Positions 10,313-21,460 of a stretch of 64,000 bases of DNA are shown here, in pieces. The position numbers and the translations under genes were made by a program. Below the pieces are notes generated by a model, which saw nothing but the letters and a program-made list of their open reading frames with translations, was not told the DNA's origin and searched no databases. The DNA lies in contig NC_081410.1 of the NCBI RefSeq assembly GCF_030272615.1, forward strand, positions 115,231,140 through 115,295,139, given 5' to 3'. This DNA is from Cryptomeria japonica (Eukaryota > Streptophyta > Pinopsida > Cupressales > Cupressaceae). Numbering within the stretch: the first letter of the stretch is position 1; the number at the start of each line of letters is the position of its first letter.

Positions 10313-11643
10313 ATCTTTCCAAGGGAGGGGCTACCTCCCTTGGAGCTCCTTATGAAGTCCCGAACGTTGACAATACCTTTTTCCTTGGCTTTTTCTTCCC
10401 TAATTTGCTGATTACTTTTCCTACCTTCACCCCCTTTAGTCCTACCCAGGAGGGTATTAGCAGATTGGCTAATGCATTTGGGGTCTAGAATGTCAATAGC
10501 ATCTCCCTCTTCTTCTGGCTCCGAGTTACTAGTATCAGAGTCTACAGTGCACTCTTCATTTTCATTTGCAACTGGAAGCTCTACTGGGTGTATCAAGCCT
10601 AGGTTTGGGACGACTTCCCGCTCTGGGTTGACTAATTCAGGGTCCTTCTGACAAGGCTGAGGGATAGGATCTGTGTGGATGCTATCCTTAGTTTGTGTCA
10701 TCATAACCTCAGGAGTTGTTCGAGGCCTATTGTTCATTTTCTCCAGCCAAACCATTTTTTCGTCCTTCTGAATTTTGTTATTTGCCCTTCGCACAAATAT
10801 TCTGCATTTCTTGGTTAGATGTGTTTTGCTTCCACACCTTTGACACTCCTACAAATCTTTCTCAATTTCTATTTCCTGCCTCCAAATCCTGTTTGCCATT
10901 GTTAAGTTTAAACAAGAAGGAATCTGTTTAATTGCTGCAATTCTCATCCTCGCATACACATAAGAGTCATTATCAATAATGCCCTCATCTATTTCCAATA
11001 AGGTGCCCAGTGATCGGCCAATTTTTTCAAGACACGGTTCCCCCCAATACTCAATTGGGAGATTGAACAATCTAATCCATACGGGTGAATCATAGATCGC
11101 CAATTTTAATGGATTAAAGTTGGGTGTCCAGGGTTGGATGTATAGTGGAAACTTTTCAAAATACCAGTTTTTCGCATTTAGGGCTCGGTCCCTATTCTCT
11201 TTTTCTGCAAAAATAATGATAAAGAAACCTTTTGGAAGGTATTTTACCACCACCTGGCTACCCCAATTCTTCTCAACCTAGGGCATGATGCATTTCCTTG
11301 GTTGTTTAGGTCTGATAATTCGAGCAATAAGCACGAGGTCTTCCCAAATATACTGCTCATCCACCACTTCACTCGTTAAATCAATTGATATCGGATTATT
11401 AATGCTGGTTTCTTCGGTACATTTTGGTTGTGGTTCATCCTCCTCATTGAATGAAATCTGCTCATTATTCTGACTTCTGTTAACCAGCCCGTTATTATTC
11501 CAATCCCCATCCAGTATTTGCCATGCTGTCCGGTTATCCGACAGCTGCATCTTTTTTTGATCGCCTTTGAGGCCTTCTGCCTTCCTTGTATGCGTATCCT
11601 ACAGGGCTTCATCTTCCTGTGTTTGGCCATTATGTGGAGCCAT
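10309..11643 (-). pseudogene. LINE ORF1: gag-like RNA-binding protein
   Basis: One frame runs from ATG at 11643 (MAPHNGQ) to a TGA at 10311-10309, broken by three in-frame stops (near 11590, 11278 and 10850). The middle (YFEKFPLYIQPWTPNFNP, then VWIRLFNLPIEYW) matches the DUF4283 domain common in plant LINE ORF1. After it comes a CCHC knuckle (CQRCGSKTHLTKKC, spacing C-x2-C-x4-H-x4-C) at about 10830. The C-terminal third is acidic and serine-rich, then basic. The knuckle and DUF4283 imply binding of the element's own RNA. The stop codon overlaps the start of ORF2 as ATGA. Confidence 0.88.
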
Positions 11644-12572
11644 TTGTGATTTTCTCACTGCTGTCTGCGATCCGCACTCCTTCTGCTCCTCGCACACCCT
11701 CTGAACCTCGCATTCCCGCTCACCATTTTTCTATATCCTTCTTATGGATAGTACCCTTAGCCATTTGATTAAATAAATCTTAGTTAGTTGATTAAAATCT
11801 CCTTTTCCCCTTTTGATTAAATTTACATTTAATTGAAAATCCCCTTTGCAAATAAATAAATCATTATTTATTTGTGAATAGTTCCCCCACTTGCAAAATC
11901 CTACAAATACAAGTTGCATCCCCTTTGGCTAAATTAAATCATTTGAATTTAACTAAAAATCCTATTCTCACCCACCCACTTGCATTCTCCTACATCTCCC
12001 ACTTGCTTCCATGATCATCCTTCTAGAAACCTCCTGCTCCAATCCTAATCATTTCTAATCTCCTTATCATATCCTTTCCCTAAATTTGGGGGAGTGACTT
12101 CTCCAAATTTGGAAGAAAGTCTTCAAAATGCATTTAAGACTTTATCTATTTCAACAAGTTAACTTGTTGAGTCTTCCAAACATGTAAGGCTCTTACATAA
12201 ACCACTAGTGGTTTTCCTCTTTGGGAAAGTTAGCCTCCAAAGTCTTCAAAAGGCATTTAATGCCTCTTACAATCCCACACCCCTTGGCCATGATGGTTGT
12301 CCCTTTAACCATTTTCCCATGTTGCACAAGAGTTTACCTTTTGGGTAATAGCATGCCTTCCTGGTCAATAACATTATCCAATGATGTCACTCCTTGAGGC
12401 TATCCCTAATTGCTTTCTTAGCATCTAATGCTTGTTTAGCATCCTCTCAAGCCCTCTTAAGGTGACATTTGTCAACTTGGGATTGGATTGAATCTCTCCC
12501 ATGGATTGCTAACTTTCAATCCTAGCCCTTGTTGAGATTACTCAATCTCAACCATCCATTTCTCTATTTTTC

Positions 12573-12583
12573 CTATAAATAGA
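12573..12583 (+). promoter_or_regulatory. TATA box of the solo LTR
   Basis: CTATAAATAGA in a CT-rich context, about 590 bp before the LTR end, fits the U3 promoter of an LTR and sets its orientation. Confidence 0.55.
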
Positions 12584-13179
12584 ACTCATTTTTTCAATTC
12601 AAAAAATCCCAATCTTGTGCATCAAAATTATAGTCTTTTGCAGGTTATCAAAGGATCTCATTGGTCACATTCAAGCATCCAAGTCTTCAAGCATTAACAT
12701 TATAGCACTTAGCATTTGCATCATACTTTAGGTCATTTTAGTTAGCTTAACTTCATATCAATTACTTAGTTTTCATCTTCATCTAGCTTACTTAGTTCAT
12801 CTTAATCTTCAATTTGGAATCAACATAGCTTCATCTTATCTTCATCATCTTGATCATGTCTAGTTTTGCATCTTGAATTCTTAGTTTTCATCAATCATCT
12901 CACCATTCACTAGGATCTCAGTTGCATCCATTTTGATCCTAGAATCATCATTAAAATCTTGTTCTCTAGGTTGTCATCTAAGAGATCAAGTGCTCTTCCA
13001 AGTGAGGGCCACCTTGAATCTTGAAGATCTTTAGAGATAGAGGAGCATTGAATGATTTTGAGAGTTTTTGGTTCACTAACTTGTTTTGTGATTTCTTACT
13101 CTAATGCAATGTTTCATGTGTGTGTTTGAGATGTTTTCCCCTCTTGAAGGTTGATACCACATTTTTGGAATACACATAG

Positions 13180-14350
13180 TATTCTTTATTTTATGACAGT
13201 AACATGATTGGTAGTGACATAATTCCTTGGGCTGAAAAATATATTGTCATGAATTACATGTTCTATCAAAGACTTTCCCTTATATGCTACTGGTGTTTTA
13301 TCAATGATGACTATCTTTGGACTGTGAATGAGGCATTGGATATTCATTAGTGACACTGTTATAATCTTTTGCATGACTATTGTGACCCTATTTGAGTAAT
13401 TACTCCATAGTTGTGGCTACATCGTGTATGAGGCTAGATATCCCTACTGTGAACCATCACTTGTTTTTATACTATTATGGCCTTTGAAGAAATTAGATCA
13501 TTGTTATAAGATGTTTGGCTTCTTTAATTGTACTCATTATTCTGAGACCCTATTAAGGCTACATCTAGCTTTTTAACATGTCAATATGTATCCATTAGAC
13601 ACAGACACATCATTTACAACAGTAATCTTGAAGGTTCATTGTTATGAATGATGGGCCCCTCTTCTATGAAGATATATTAACATGCTAGCATGTTGGGCTC
13701 AACCCTTGTGGGAGACTCATTTAACACCACATGTTCAACCATGGAATCATGAATGTACTATGTATCTGTACCTACACATGGAACAAACACGTTAGATAAA
13801 AGATGATATTTGCTATTATCTCATGGCATTTCATTTCCACTTTGAAGATTTAATCTTGATTCTCTCTGCATATCACTGATGATGACTGGACTAGATTGAT
13901 AGCATATGTTTTAAGTTACTCAATTTATGGTAACATATGATGAATTTTACATCCCGAGCTCTAACAAATCTCTAACATTTTGTAGATACACTTGAACCTG
14001 GGAGATCAAGGACTGAAGACAGGAGGAGAACTGAAACAGATCTGAAGATAAAGCATCAACATGACATTGAACACTTCAGTTGTATAGCTTACCTCTTATG
14101 GTCTATCAATGTGGTTTCAGTCATTCCCACGGCTTGTGTGGGACACCTTACACATTTCATGTAATATAAAAGCTATTTCTATGCAATCTTTTGTTGTCAT
14201 TTCTTTGTATTTTTTGCATATGCGAAATAAACTTCAACTTTAAAACAAGATGTGCACAATGAAAAAACTTTTGAAAAATAATTGTGTACCTTTCTTCAAC
14301 TGCAATGTGAAGGCCTGTAACAGGCCACCGAATTTAACTGTACTGAAATT
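13180..14350. other. Intergenic stretch with a perfect 16-bp palindrome
   Basis: No protein-like ORF is visible. A perfect palindrome AACATGCTAGCATGTT lies at about 13678-13693. The rest looks like the unique sequence also seen at 3788-4661, from which the solo LTR insertion separated it. Confidence 0.5.
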
Positions 14351-14353
14351 TAG

Positions 14354-14755
14354 GTAACAATTACCATTCCAAGTAGTCCCTCAGAGAATACTGTAACTCA
14401 GTCAGAAACAAACAATGCAACTATGTCAACAAATAACGCAACATCTATGAATTGTTTGGGCTTTTATGAAAACAATGTTGAAACCTTCTTTAAAAACATT
14501 TTGACAAATTGCCATGAGACTATTAAAGAAGCTAGCCAACTGATTCAATATTGTCATGATGTGCAAGATTATGAAGTCTTGATGGTGGATGAAATTGTAC
14601 GAAAATACCATGCAACATGTAAGGTGCTAGATTCATACTACGAATTCCTTCGCAAATTCAAATATGCCCAATATTATAAACTGGAGGTTGATTCCAACCT
14701 AAAAGCTAAATACCAAGCCATCTTGAGTGACATATGGTTCAAGAACTTCACCTAG
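14354..14755 (+). CDS. Unrecognised ORF, possible exon
   Basis: An open frame follows an acceptor-like AATTTAG/GTAACA and runs for 133 codons to a TAG at 14753-14755; from the internal ATG at 14423 it has 110 codons. The first 30 residues are Ser/Thr/Asn-rich. The remainder is helical with regular leucines, tyrosines and lysines (ETIKEASQLIQYCHDVQDYE, then VLDSYYEFLRKFKYAQYY). There is no signal peptide or membrane segment, and I do not recognise a family. It lies 0.9 kb upstream of the Helitron's RPA-like gene on the same strand and could be a captured fragment or part of an older gene. Confidence 0.4.
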   Translation, partial: VTITIPSSPSENTVTQSETNNATMSTNNATSMNCLGFYENNVETFFKNILTNCHETIKEASQLIQYCHDVQDYEVLMVDEIVRKYHATCKVLDSYYEFLRKFKYAQYYKLEVDSNLKAKYQAILSDIWFKNFT

Positions 14756-15640
14756 ATTAATGGAACTTTCTATTTTGTGATATCAAGCAAGATTACTTAC
14801 ATGATGACAATGCTTGTCTTTTTTGTTGTGTCAAAAAGGAGGCAAATGATGAATGTTGGGCCCTTTTTGTATTTGCAAACAAGCATAGTATGCTTGTGAA
14901 TATTATATCATACACTTTACTCTATGTAACAAAATGGTTATGGAAAAATTATATGATATCTACGAGTTACCAATTGTATTGCAAGAGTTGGCTATTGTTA
15001 ACAATGTATCTGTGGTTGTGTCATTTTCCACTTGTAATGATACTTAATAGAAAATAGTTCAATATACTACTAATGTATTCTTGAATTTAACATGCCCATG
15101 CTATGATTTTTAAGTCGGATTTTTTTTTTGGTCATCATTGAAATGCATCCTCCATACAAAAAAATCTAAACTAACATATTTAGTAATTTAGAATTCTTAT
15201 AACAACTAATTATCTACCATTCATAGGAATAGATATAGTATCATCATTGTACCCCATCACTCGATGCCTTATGTTGAATGTACTTTTTTGCAAGAATACA
15301 CAAATTCCTGAACCATGATTACTCTATTAACTACAAATGCGATAAAATTGATGCACAATGAAAATTAAATATTAGAACCAGACGTTCAAGTCCTGAGTGT
15401 TGCAAACTTTGGCCATGGGCCTAAGGAACATAATCGATATAGAATATATATATATCATATGGTGTACATAAACATAAAGCATTACTGTCTAAGAAACACA
15501 ATCAGTGTATAACTTCTAAAGAAATTGTGATTGGAACAATAATACGTCCGAGGGAATATAAATGATCCATATCAAGTGACCCACGATGAGTGAATCAAGT
15601 CATCATTTTAAAATGACATTTATCACTATCTCTTGAACTC
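14756..15640. other. Non-coding stretch upstream of the Helitron genes
   Basis: AT-rich sequence with a short (AT)n run at about 15446. No ORF, RNA gene or terminal repeat was recognised. The Helitron's 5' end may lie here but was not identified. Confidence 0.5.
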
Positions 15641-15669
15641 TTACAATTTAATACTACCAATTTTGATTA

Positions 15670-17285
15670 TTGCATGTAAATAGATGGATTGTAATTGCAA
15701 ATCCAGAGATTATATGTACAAGCCATGAAATAATAGGCGATCCAGTCTTCCTATGTCTAGAACAAGAGGCTCATAAGGAACAAGCTACGCTTAAGTCATT
15801 TAATTTGCATGGAGATTCAACTCAAATTGCATCAGCTAGCAAATCGTCTTCGCAAAAAGTACTCTTTGGTCTAAATCCATCTGAAAGTAGAAAAGAAGCA
15901 CCAACTACAATCACCCCAATCAAGAGATTGAACCCATTCTAAACAAGATGGACTATTAAAGGTCGTGTTACTATGAAAAGAGAAATCCACAATTATAACA
16001 CTAGTAAAGGACATGGGAAAATGTTTATCTTTGACATTATAGACAAGGAAGGAATTGAGACACGTTTTACTTGTTTCAATGAAGTGGTTGACCTTCGTTA
16101 TGAAAATATACAAGTTGGATTTGCATACACAATATCTGGTGGTCTAATAAAGACCGCCAATAGAATATATAACAAGCTTAATAGTGGCCTAGAAATCTCT
16201 TTGGTTCTTGAATCAAGGATTTCCCTCTGTGAAGATGACCTCTCCATTCCAAAACATCAATTCTCTTTTACACCTATCAATGAAATTTCAAGCAAAAGTA
16301 ACACTTCAATTGTTGATGTTGTTGGAGTTGTTATCAATGTTGATCCATTCTCTACGATAAGGAGACGTGATGGGACAAAGGTCCAAAGGTGCATCGTTCG
16401 GCTAGTTGACAGTACAAAGACAATAATAGATGTTACGCTATGGAGAACAATAGAAGAAAAGGAAGGTACATAGCTACAACTAAATTACCTCCTCCAAGAA
16501 ACCACTATTCTTGCTATAAAAAGTGGTTGTGTCTCTTAATATAATGGGAAGGTGATAAGAACGTCGATCACTGCATGTCTATCTTTAAATACTGATATAG
16601 AAGAATCAACAGACCTTAAAATTTGGTTCTAACAAAATGCAGATAACATCCAATTGTCCTTGGAGAAGCTTGCTCACTCGACTTTGCCTACTACAAGATT
16701 GACACTTAGTTCAATTCAAGGAGAGGTCATACATGGAATTCAACCTACCCAATGCATGGTAAAAGCAACAACACGATTTATTAAAACAGAGTCATTTTCT
16801 ACCCAACTTGCCCTTCGCGGTTAGGTGGAAAAGAATGTAAGAAGAGGTTAACCCATAATGATGATGGCCAATAGTATTGTTCGAAGTGCAATTCAATAAC
16901 CGTCAGGTGTAACTATAGGCATATACATCAGATAAAGCTACAAAACCACACAGACATAGTTTGGGCAATCGTATTTGATGAAGCAACAACACAGATCATG
17001 GGCATGTTCGCTGAAAAACTATACAACATTCAATTTGAGGAGGACACAAAGAAATGTGTTGAGGAGATAATAAGAGATGCATTGAACAAGCAATTGCTCT
17101 TCACGTTAAGCTATAGAAATGATACATACAATAGCGAAGAACGACTGAAGACAACTATCACTAAAGTGGAAGAGATAGATTTCATTGCAGAGAGTAATTT
17201 ATTGCTTGAAAAAATCAAAGAAATGTGCAATGAAAATAACAACCAACTCTATCATGTGTGTAGAATCTTAGGGCCCAGAATGTAA
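15670..17285 (+). pseudogene. RPA70-like single-strand DNA-binding protein of the Helitron
   Basis: The frame shows the OB-fold layout of replication protein A large subunits. LNPF..RWTIKGRVT near 15930-15975 opens DNA-binding domain A, which continues with EIHNYN, GHGKMFIFDIIDKEG and FTCFNEVVDLRYENIQVGFA. A second OB fold follows (QFSFTPINEIS, then VDVVGVVINVDPFSTIRRRD). A damaged third region and a C-terminal helical part end at 17285. Stops occur after NPF (15940), after KEEGT (16471), and repeatedly between 16560 and 16990. Plant Helitrons commonly carry RPA-like genes, thought to coat single-stranded DNA during rolling-circle transposition. It sits just upstream of the helicase pseudogene on the same strand. 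Confidence 0.85.
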
Positions 17286-17446
17286 TATATGTTTCCTTGT
17301 GAGTACCGATATTTACACAACTGAAAAATATGCATATGTAAAAACCTATGCATAGATCTCAAGCTACATGTTGCATATATATGTATTTCAACAGATATGC
17401 AATATTAACTTGTTCAAATATTGCTTATACCACTTAAAATATGTTC

Positions 17447-17592
17447 ATCATGCTTTTTTGTATGTCATACAATATGTAAACATTTGTTTTTCGAAAGATG
17501 TATGAAATTGATCTATCAAATCATGCTTTTTTGTATGTCATACAATATGTAAACATTTGTTTTTGGAAAGATGTATGAAATTGATCTATCAA
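17447..17592. repeat. 73-bp tandem duplication
   Basis: The unit at 17447-17519 (starts ATCATGCTTTTTTGTATGTC) is repeated at 17520-17592 with a single visible difference (TTTTTCG against TTTTTGG). It lies in the spacer between the two Helitron pseudogenes. Confidence 0.9.
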
Positions 17593-17775
17593 ATACATTT
17601 TATACAAGCAATTTTAGCAATATGTAAATGGTTTTATTAAGTGTGGATATGGATGCTTCATTTTTCTCAACATTGCATTTACTACTTATATTAAATTGGT
17701 TCCATTTTCATTTTTGTCTACTGCTTTTTTCTTATCGTAATTGGTAAGTTGGTAGCACATTGCAAAATGCAGAAC

Positions 17776-20700
17776 ATGGATGGTCCCAGCTAGCAAGAAC
17801 AGGTTGATCCCCAATTGATAGAACTTGAGAAACTTCAAAGCCGAAAAAGAAGAGAATACTATGCTCGACATAAAGAGGAAATAACTGCTTGTAGGCATGC
17901 TAGGAAACTAGAGAAAAATCAAACTTCTCCCCAACAAATAGAATTACTATGACTACAATCGTAAAGCAAGCCAAGATTATCATGCTCGATGTAGGGAGGC
18001 AACAACATCACAGAAGGATGTCGCACATTCAACATGCCAAATGTTCCAAGCTCACCATACCTCCGTCCTACAACAAACAAGAGAACCAATTACATTCAAC
18101 AATAAATATAACTTCATGAGAGCATTAACAAGATTTAGATAGAGAATAGATGCCCCATCCAACTTACAAACATGTATTGTCTGCAAGGAATGCTACCTCG
18201 ACATGCTTTTTCATTCATCATATTCTCAAACAACTTGCAAGAGATGCTCCAATGAGAAAGACATCCATTGATTCTCATCACTAAACAACACGGACCCAGA
18301 AGAGCAACTTGTTGTATTAAAAAGACCGACCCAAGTAGAAGAAATGCCCATTGCTAGAGCAAACCCAATTTTGAAGTAACTCACACTATTGGGGGCCAAT
18401 ACAAATATAGCGGGCATAAAATCAGCTTTGCACAAGATATAAATAACATTGCGCTTCTACTTCCAAGTAGAATAAAAGAACTAGATGTCCTCATATTCCA
18501 CCGCCTACATGGGGAAATTCGGCATTACAAATGTTATATAAGTAGAAATCACATTAGAAATGCATTGGAGTGTAAAGTCAAATATGACCCATATTATAAT
18601 AATGTTGTCATAAGTGTTGACCACTTATAAAAAAATCCCTGAAGCAAGAACAAAGATTTCCAACATGCTTCACACTATTGAAATTGATGACAAGATTTTG
18701 TTACCAGATAAGGAAATGCATCATGATGAATAGAAAATTGAAAGAAGCACAACTTTTACTTCATCATTTATGGGAAAAATGCCAAGCAGACATCATGAAC
18801 TAGAAATTATTAAGCAAACACTAGACCATCAGGATAAGATAAATGACATTATTGATTGGCCTAAAATAGACCCCTCTCTAATAAATGAATACAATACTGA
18901 AGCATTGCTTGATATGGCATTTCCAACTCTCTTCCCAAATGAAATTGTGCCACACATGCAACCACGACTTAGAGAAGTGAAAATCCACGAGTATACATTG
19001 CACTTGATGCGATTTCATGACCAAAGATTTGGAAGGCATCCAAGGTTTCACTATTTTATCTTCAATATTATGTTCCGGTATCGTACTCAAACACTTGCAA
19101 CGATTTTTGTAAAAAAAAATGCAGAAGAAAACATACCAACCACCATCAACAACCTTCATGCACATCTAAAGAATCTTCCTGACACACAATTAGTTGACAA
19201 GGTCATGCACTTTGTATCGAACATTAGAGGTACATGACCATATCGGAACAAGTGTCGAGCTAAGTTGACAAACATGATCAACCATATAGGATCTCCCACT
19301 CTATTTTTCACATTGAGTGCAACCGACACAAAGTGGCCAGATCTACTACGTTTGTTGTCAAATGATGTGCCCGTCCAGATGCAATCAGACAAACAATGCT
19401 TGGATAATGTAATCAATAATCCCCATACCACATCATTGTACTTGCATGAACAAATGGGATCAAATTGTGATTCCGCAAAAAATACATGAAAATGTGACGC
19501 AGTTCATAAGCATTAAAAAAGCATGCAATCAAGATGAAAACATGCCACACAACTTTGACATTCAAAACTATACATTGTCAAAGAAGCAAAAAGTAGCACT
19601 CATGATAATTAAAAACCATAGTGAATGTCCGTCTACTAAACCACTACACATGATTATACAAGGAACAACAGGTATAGGTAAATCCTATTTAATTGTTTAC
19701 ATCGGACATGCACTTAACAGTAGGGAACCACAACAAAGAGGTCAGTTGCTCACACTAGCTCCTATAGGAGTTGCCACATTCAATATACACGCATCAACTA
19801 TGCATTCAACGCTCGTGATCCCTATTAAAGAAATGCAACCATTGCAAGGACAAGCTTGGACAACATTCCAAGAAGAGATGAAGGACATAAGATACATCCT
19901 CATTGATGAAATGAGCTTCATAGGGCCAAAGCTATTACTCCAAATAGGCAACACCTATGCTTTGGGGGAGTCTCCATAATAATGGTTGGTGACCTTGCAC
20001 AGTTGTTGCCTGTAATGGATAAGCCTATCTACACATCTCATTCGAGTGCCAAAACATTGTGGGACTAGTTCACGACAGTCGTCACATTACAAACAATGTT
20101 CCGGCAACAAGGTGAATCTACAACACAAGCACAATTTCTCCAAATGTTGCAAAACATATGAAATGTAGAACCAAAGCAAGAAGATTAGCACCTATTGATG
20201 ATGCGAACAAACAAACACCTTACACCAAGCAAGAAGGAACAATTTGACAACTCGATGCACCTATTTTCTAACAATGATTTAGTGAACAAACACAACCAAA
20301 GAATGCTAAAATTGTTGAACCATCCAATTGCATTAAGTGTCGCAACAAGCACTAGGAATGCAATAGAAAATGCAAGTAATGATGAACAACTAGAAAAACA
20401 AGTGTTTCTTTGTAGAGGTCAATGCATCATGCTCACAAGCAACGTATGGACACAATAAGGCCTTGTAAATGGAGCTCTTGATGAAGTAATTGAAATCGTT
20501 TATAGCCCAAGTTCCAAACCACAAAATGTTTCGCTTTATGTTGTAGCAAGGATTGATAACTATAGTGGTCCACCATGGAACCAAGAAGACCCCAAAAGCA
20601 TACCAATAATCCATGTTTCTCTAGGTAGCTGAAGACAAATACCCCTCACGATGGAATGGGCTATAACCATACACAAATCTCAGGGCCTAACACTAAAAAA

Positions 20701-20880
20701 AACAACAATTGATATTGGCAAAATGGAAAGACCGGGGCTGACATTCACAGCCATATCCAGAGTCGAGTCATTAAATGATCTTCACATTCAACCGACATTC
20801 TCCTTCGAGAGGTAATCCAAAATACAAAACAATCCAAATACAATTATAAGGAAAATAGAGGAATCTCGTCTACGCCAACT
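17776..20880 (+). pseudogene. Helitron RepHel protein, HUH region deleted
   Basis: The N-terminal part has a basic segment (RKRREYYARHKEEITACRHA), then about 18420-18620 the pattern LPSRIKELDVLIFHRLHGE typical of Helitron N-terminal regions. The Helitron-like N domain runs at 18900-19440 (AFPTLFPNEIVPHMQPRLRE, then HDQRFGRHPRFHYFIFN and GSPTLFFTLSATDTKWPDL). It then passes at about 19450-19480 straight to the region before the helicase (IHENVTQFISIKKACNQ). The HUH-Y2 nuclease expected between them is absent. The Pif1-like helicase has Walker A GTTGIGKS near 19670, Walker B ILIDEMSF near 19900, and late motifs TIHKSQGLTLKKTTID and ISRVESLNDLHIQP near 20665-20800. Many stops and frame changes are present. 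Confidence 0.88.
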
Positions 20881-21234
20881 CTCTATCTAAGAAATCAAGG
20901 AATGCAACTCTTATCAAGGTATGAGATTTGTTGTGCGCACAAAAGTTAAAAAGTACACATTTTAAAGTGTTGCCAATTGTGAGATCTTCATCCTACTTAG
21001 AGATGCTCCAATAGCTATGCACTTAATTGCCACTACTTATGACAAATGGTCCAGTAGTTACGCACAAGCACAAATGGCCCAATTATGCACCAAAAAAGCT
21101 AAAAAGAGAGTGGATATTTGTAAAAGTGAAATTTATTAATGAGCTTTTAGTTATCATTTTTGTTGGCTCCTTTAAAGCTAGTAATTGGGGGGTTGAATGC
21201 ACAAGAAGTAAACAGGGCTACTAGTGCTTTTCCC

Positions 21235-21460
21235 CAATAATATAATATTATATTTTAATTTTTAGTAATTTAATATAATTTAAATAATATAATATGTAGA
21301 GTATATATTTTTAATATATTATCTACTATCATATTAATATTTTATTTTTTAACAATTCATTATATTTAGATTGTATGATTTTTAAAATATCACGTTATTA
21401 AATTTTATTTATATATACAAATGATAATTTAATATATTTATTGTATTTTTATTTATTTTT
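21235..21460. repeat. AT-rich dispersed repeat
   Basis: About 90 percent A+T. Its reverse complement shares blocks with 43610-43800, for example TATATTAAATTA then AAAAATT.AAATATAATATTAT, and AAAATCATA.AATCTAAATAT. The blocks occur in a different order in the two places. Confidence 0.5.

Larger units (their letters stand above)
4858..11766 (-). mobile_element. Nearly full-length L1-type LINE with three ORFs
   Basis: A 17-bp target duplication AGTACCCTTAGCCATTT flanks the element at 4858-4874 and 11750-11766. The element is on the minus strand: the 5' end is at 11749 and the poly-A tail (plus-strand T run) is next to 4874. The order from 5' to 3' is ORF1 (gag-like with a CCHC knuckle), ORF2 (endonuclease, reverse transcriptase, zinc-knuckle zf-RVT, RNase H), ORF3 of unknown function, and a 3' UTR of about 270 bp. 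Damage is limited to a handful of stops and two frameshifts, so it is the youngest LINE in the window. It sits inside an older solo LTR. Confidence 0.92.
4662..13179 (+). mobile_element. Solo LTR (about 1.6 kb) interrupted by a nested LINE
   Basis: A 5-bp duplication CATAG is found at 4662-4666 and 13175-13179. Inside it the sequence begins TGTGCACACC (4667) and ends GGAATACA (13174), the TG..CA ends of an LTR. Removing the LINE and one copy of its target duplication (6,892 bp) leaves about 1,616 bp. The LTR is read left to right because a TATA box lies at 12573-12583. No primer-binding site or internal region is attached, so this is a solo LTR left by recombination between two LTRs. The superfamily is not determined. 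Confidence 0.7.
15640..21224 (+). mobile_element. Helitron, decayed, lacking the HUH nuclease
   Basis: The same strand carries an RPA70-like pseudogene (15670-17285) and a RepHel-type pseudogene (17776-20880), the gene set of plant Helitrons. The ends are uncertain: a CTAG followed by T at 21221-21224, preceded by imperfect inverted bases, is a weak candidate for the CTRR 3' end, and no 5' TC end was found. The element is inactive, with multiple stops and loss of the rolling-circle nuclease region. Confidence 0.8.

Noticed and set aside
13135-13160. Reverse complement TGGTATCAACC as a tRNA-Met primer site near the solo LTR end
   Set aside because: Only eight bases match the usual TGGTATCAGAGC, it lies inside the LTR as defined by the CATAG duplication, and no internal region follows.
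21221-21224. CTAG plus T as the Helitron 3' end
   Set aside because: No convincing hairpin 10-15 bp upstream and no TC 5' end; kept only as a weak boundary guess.
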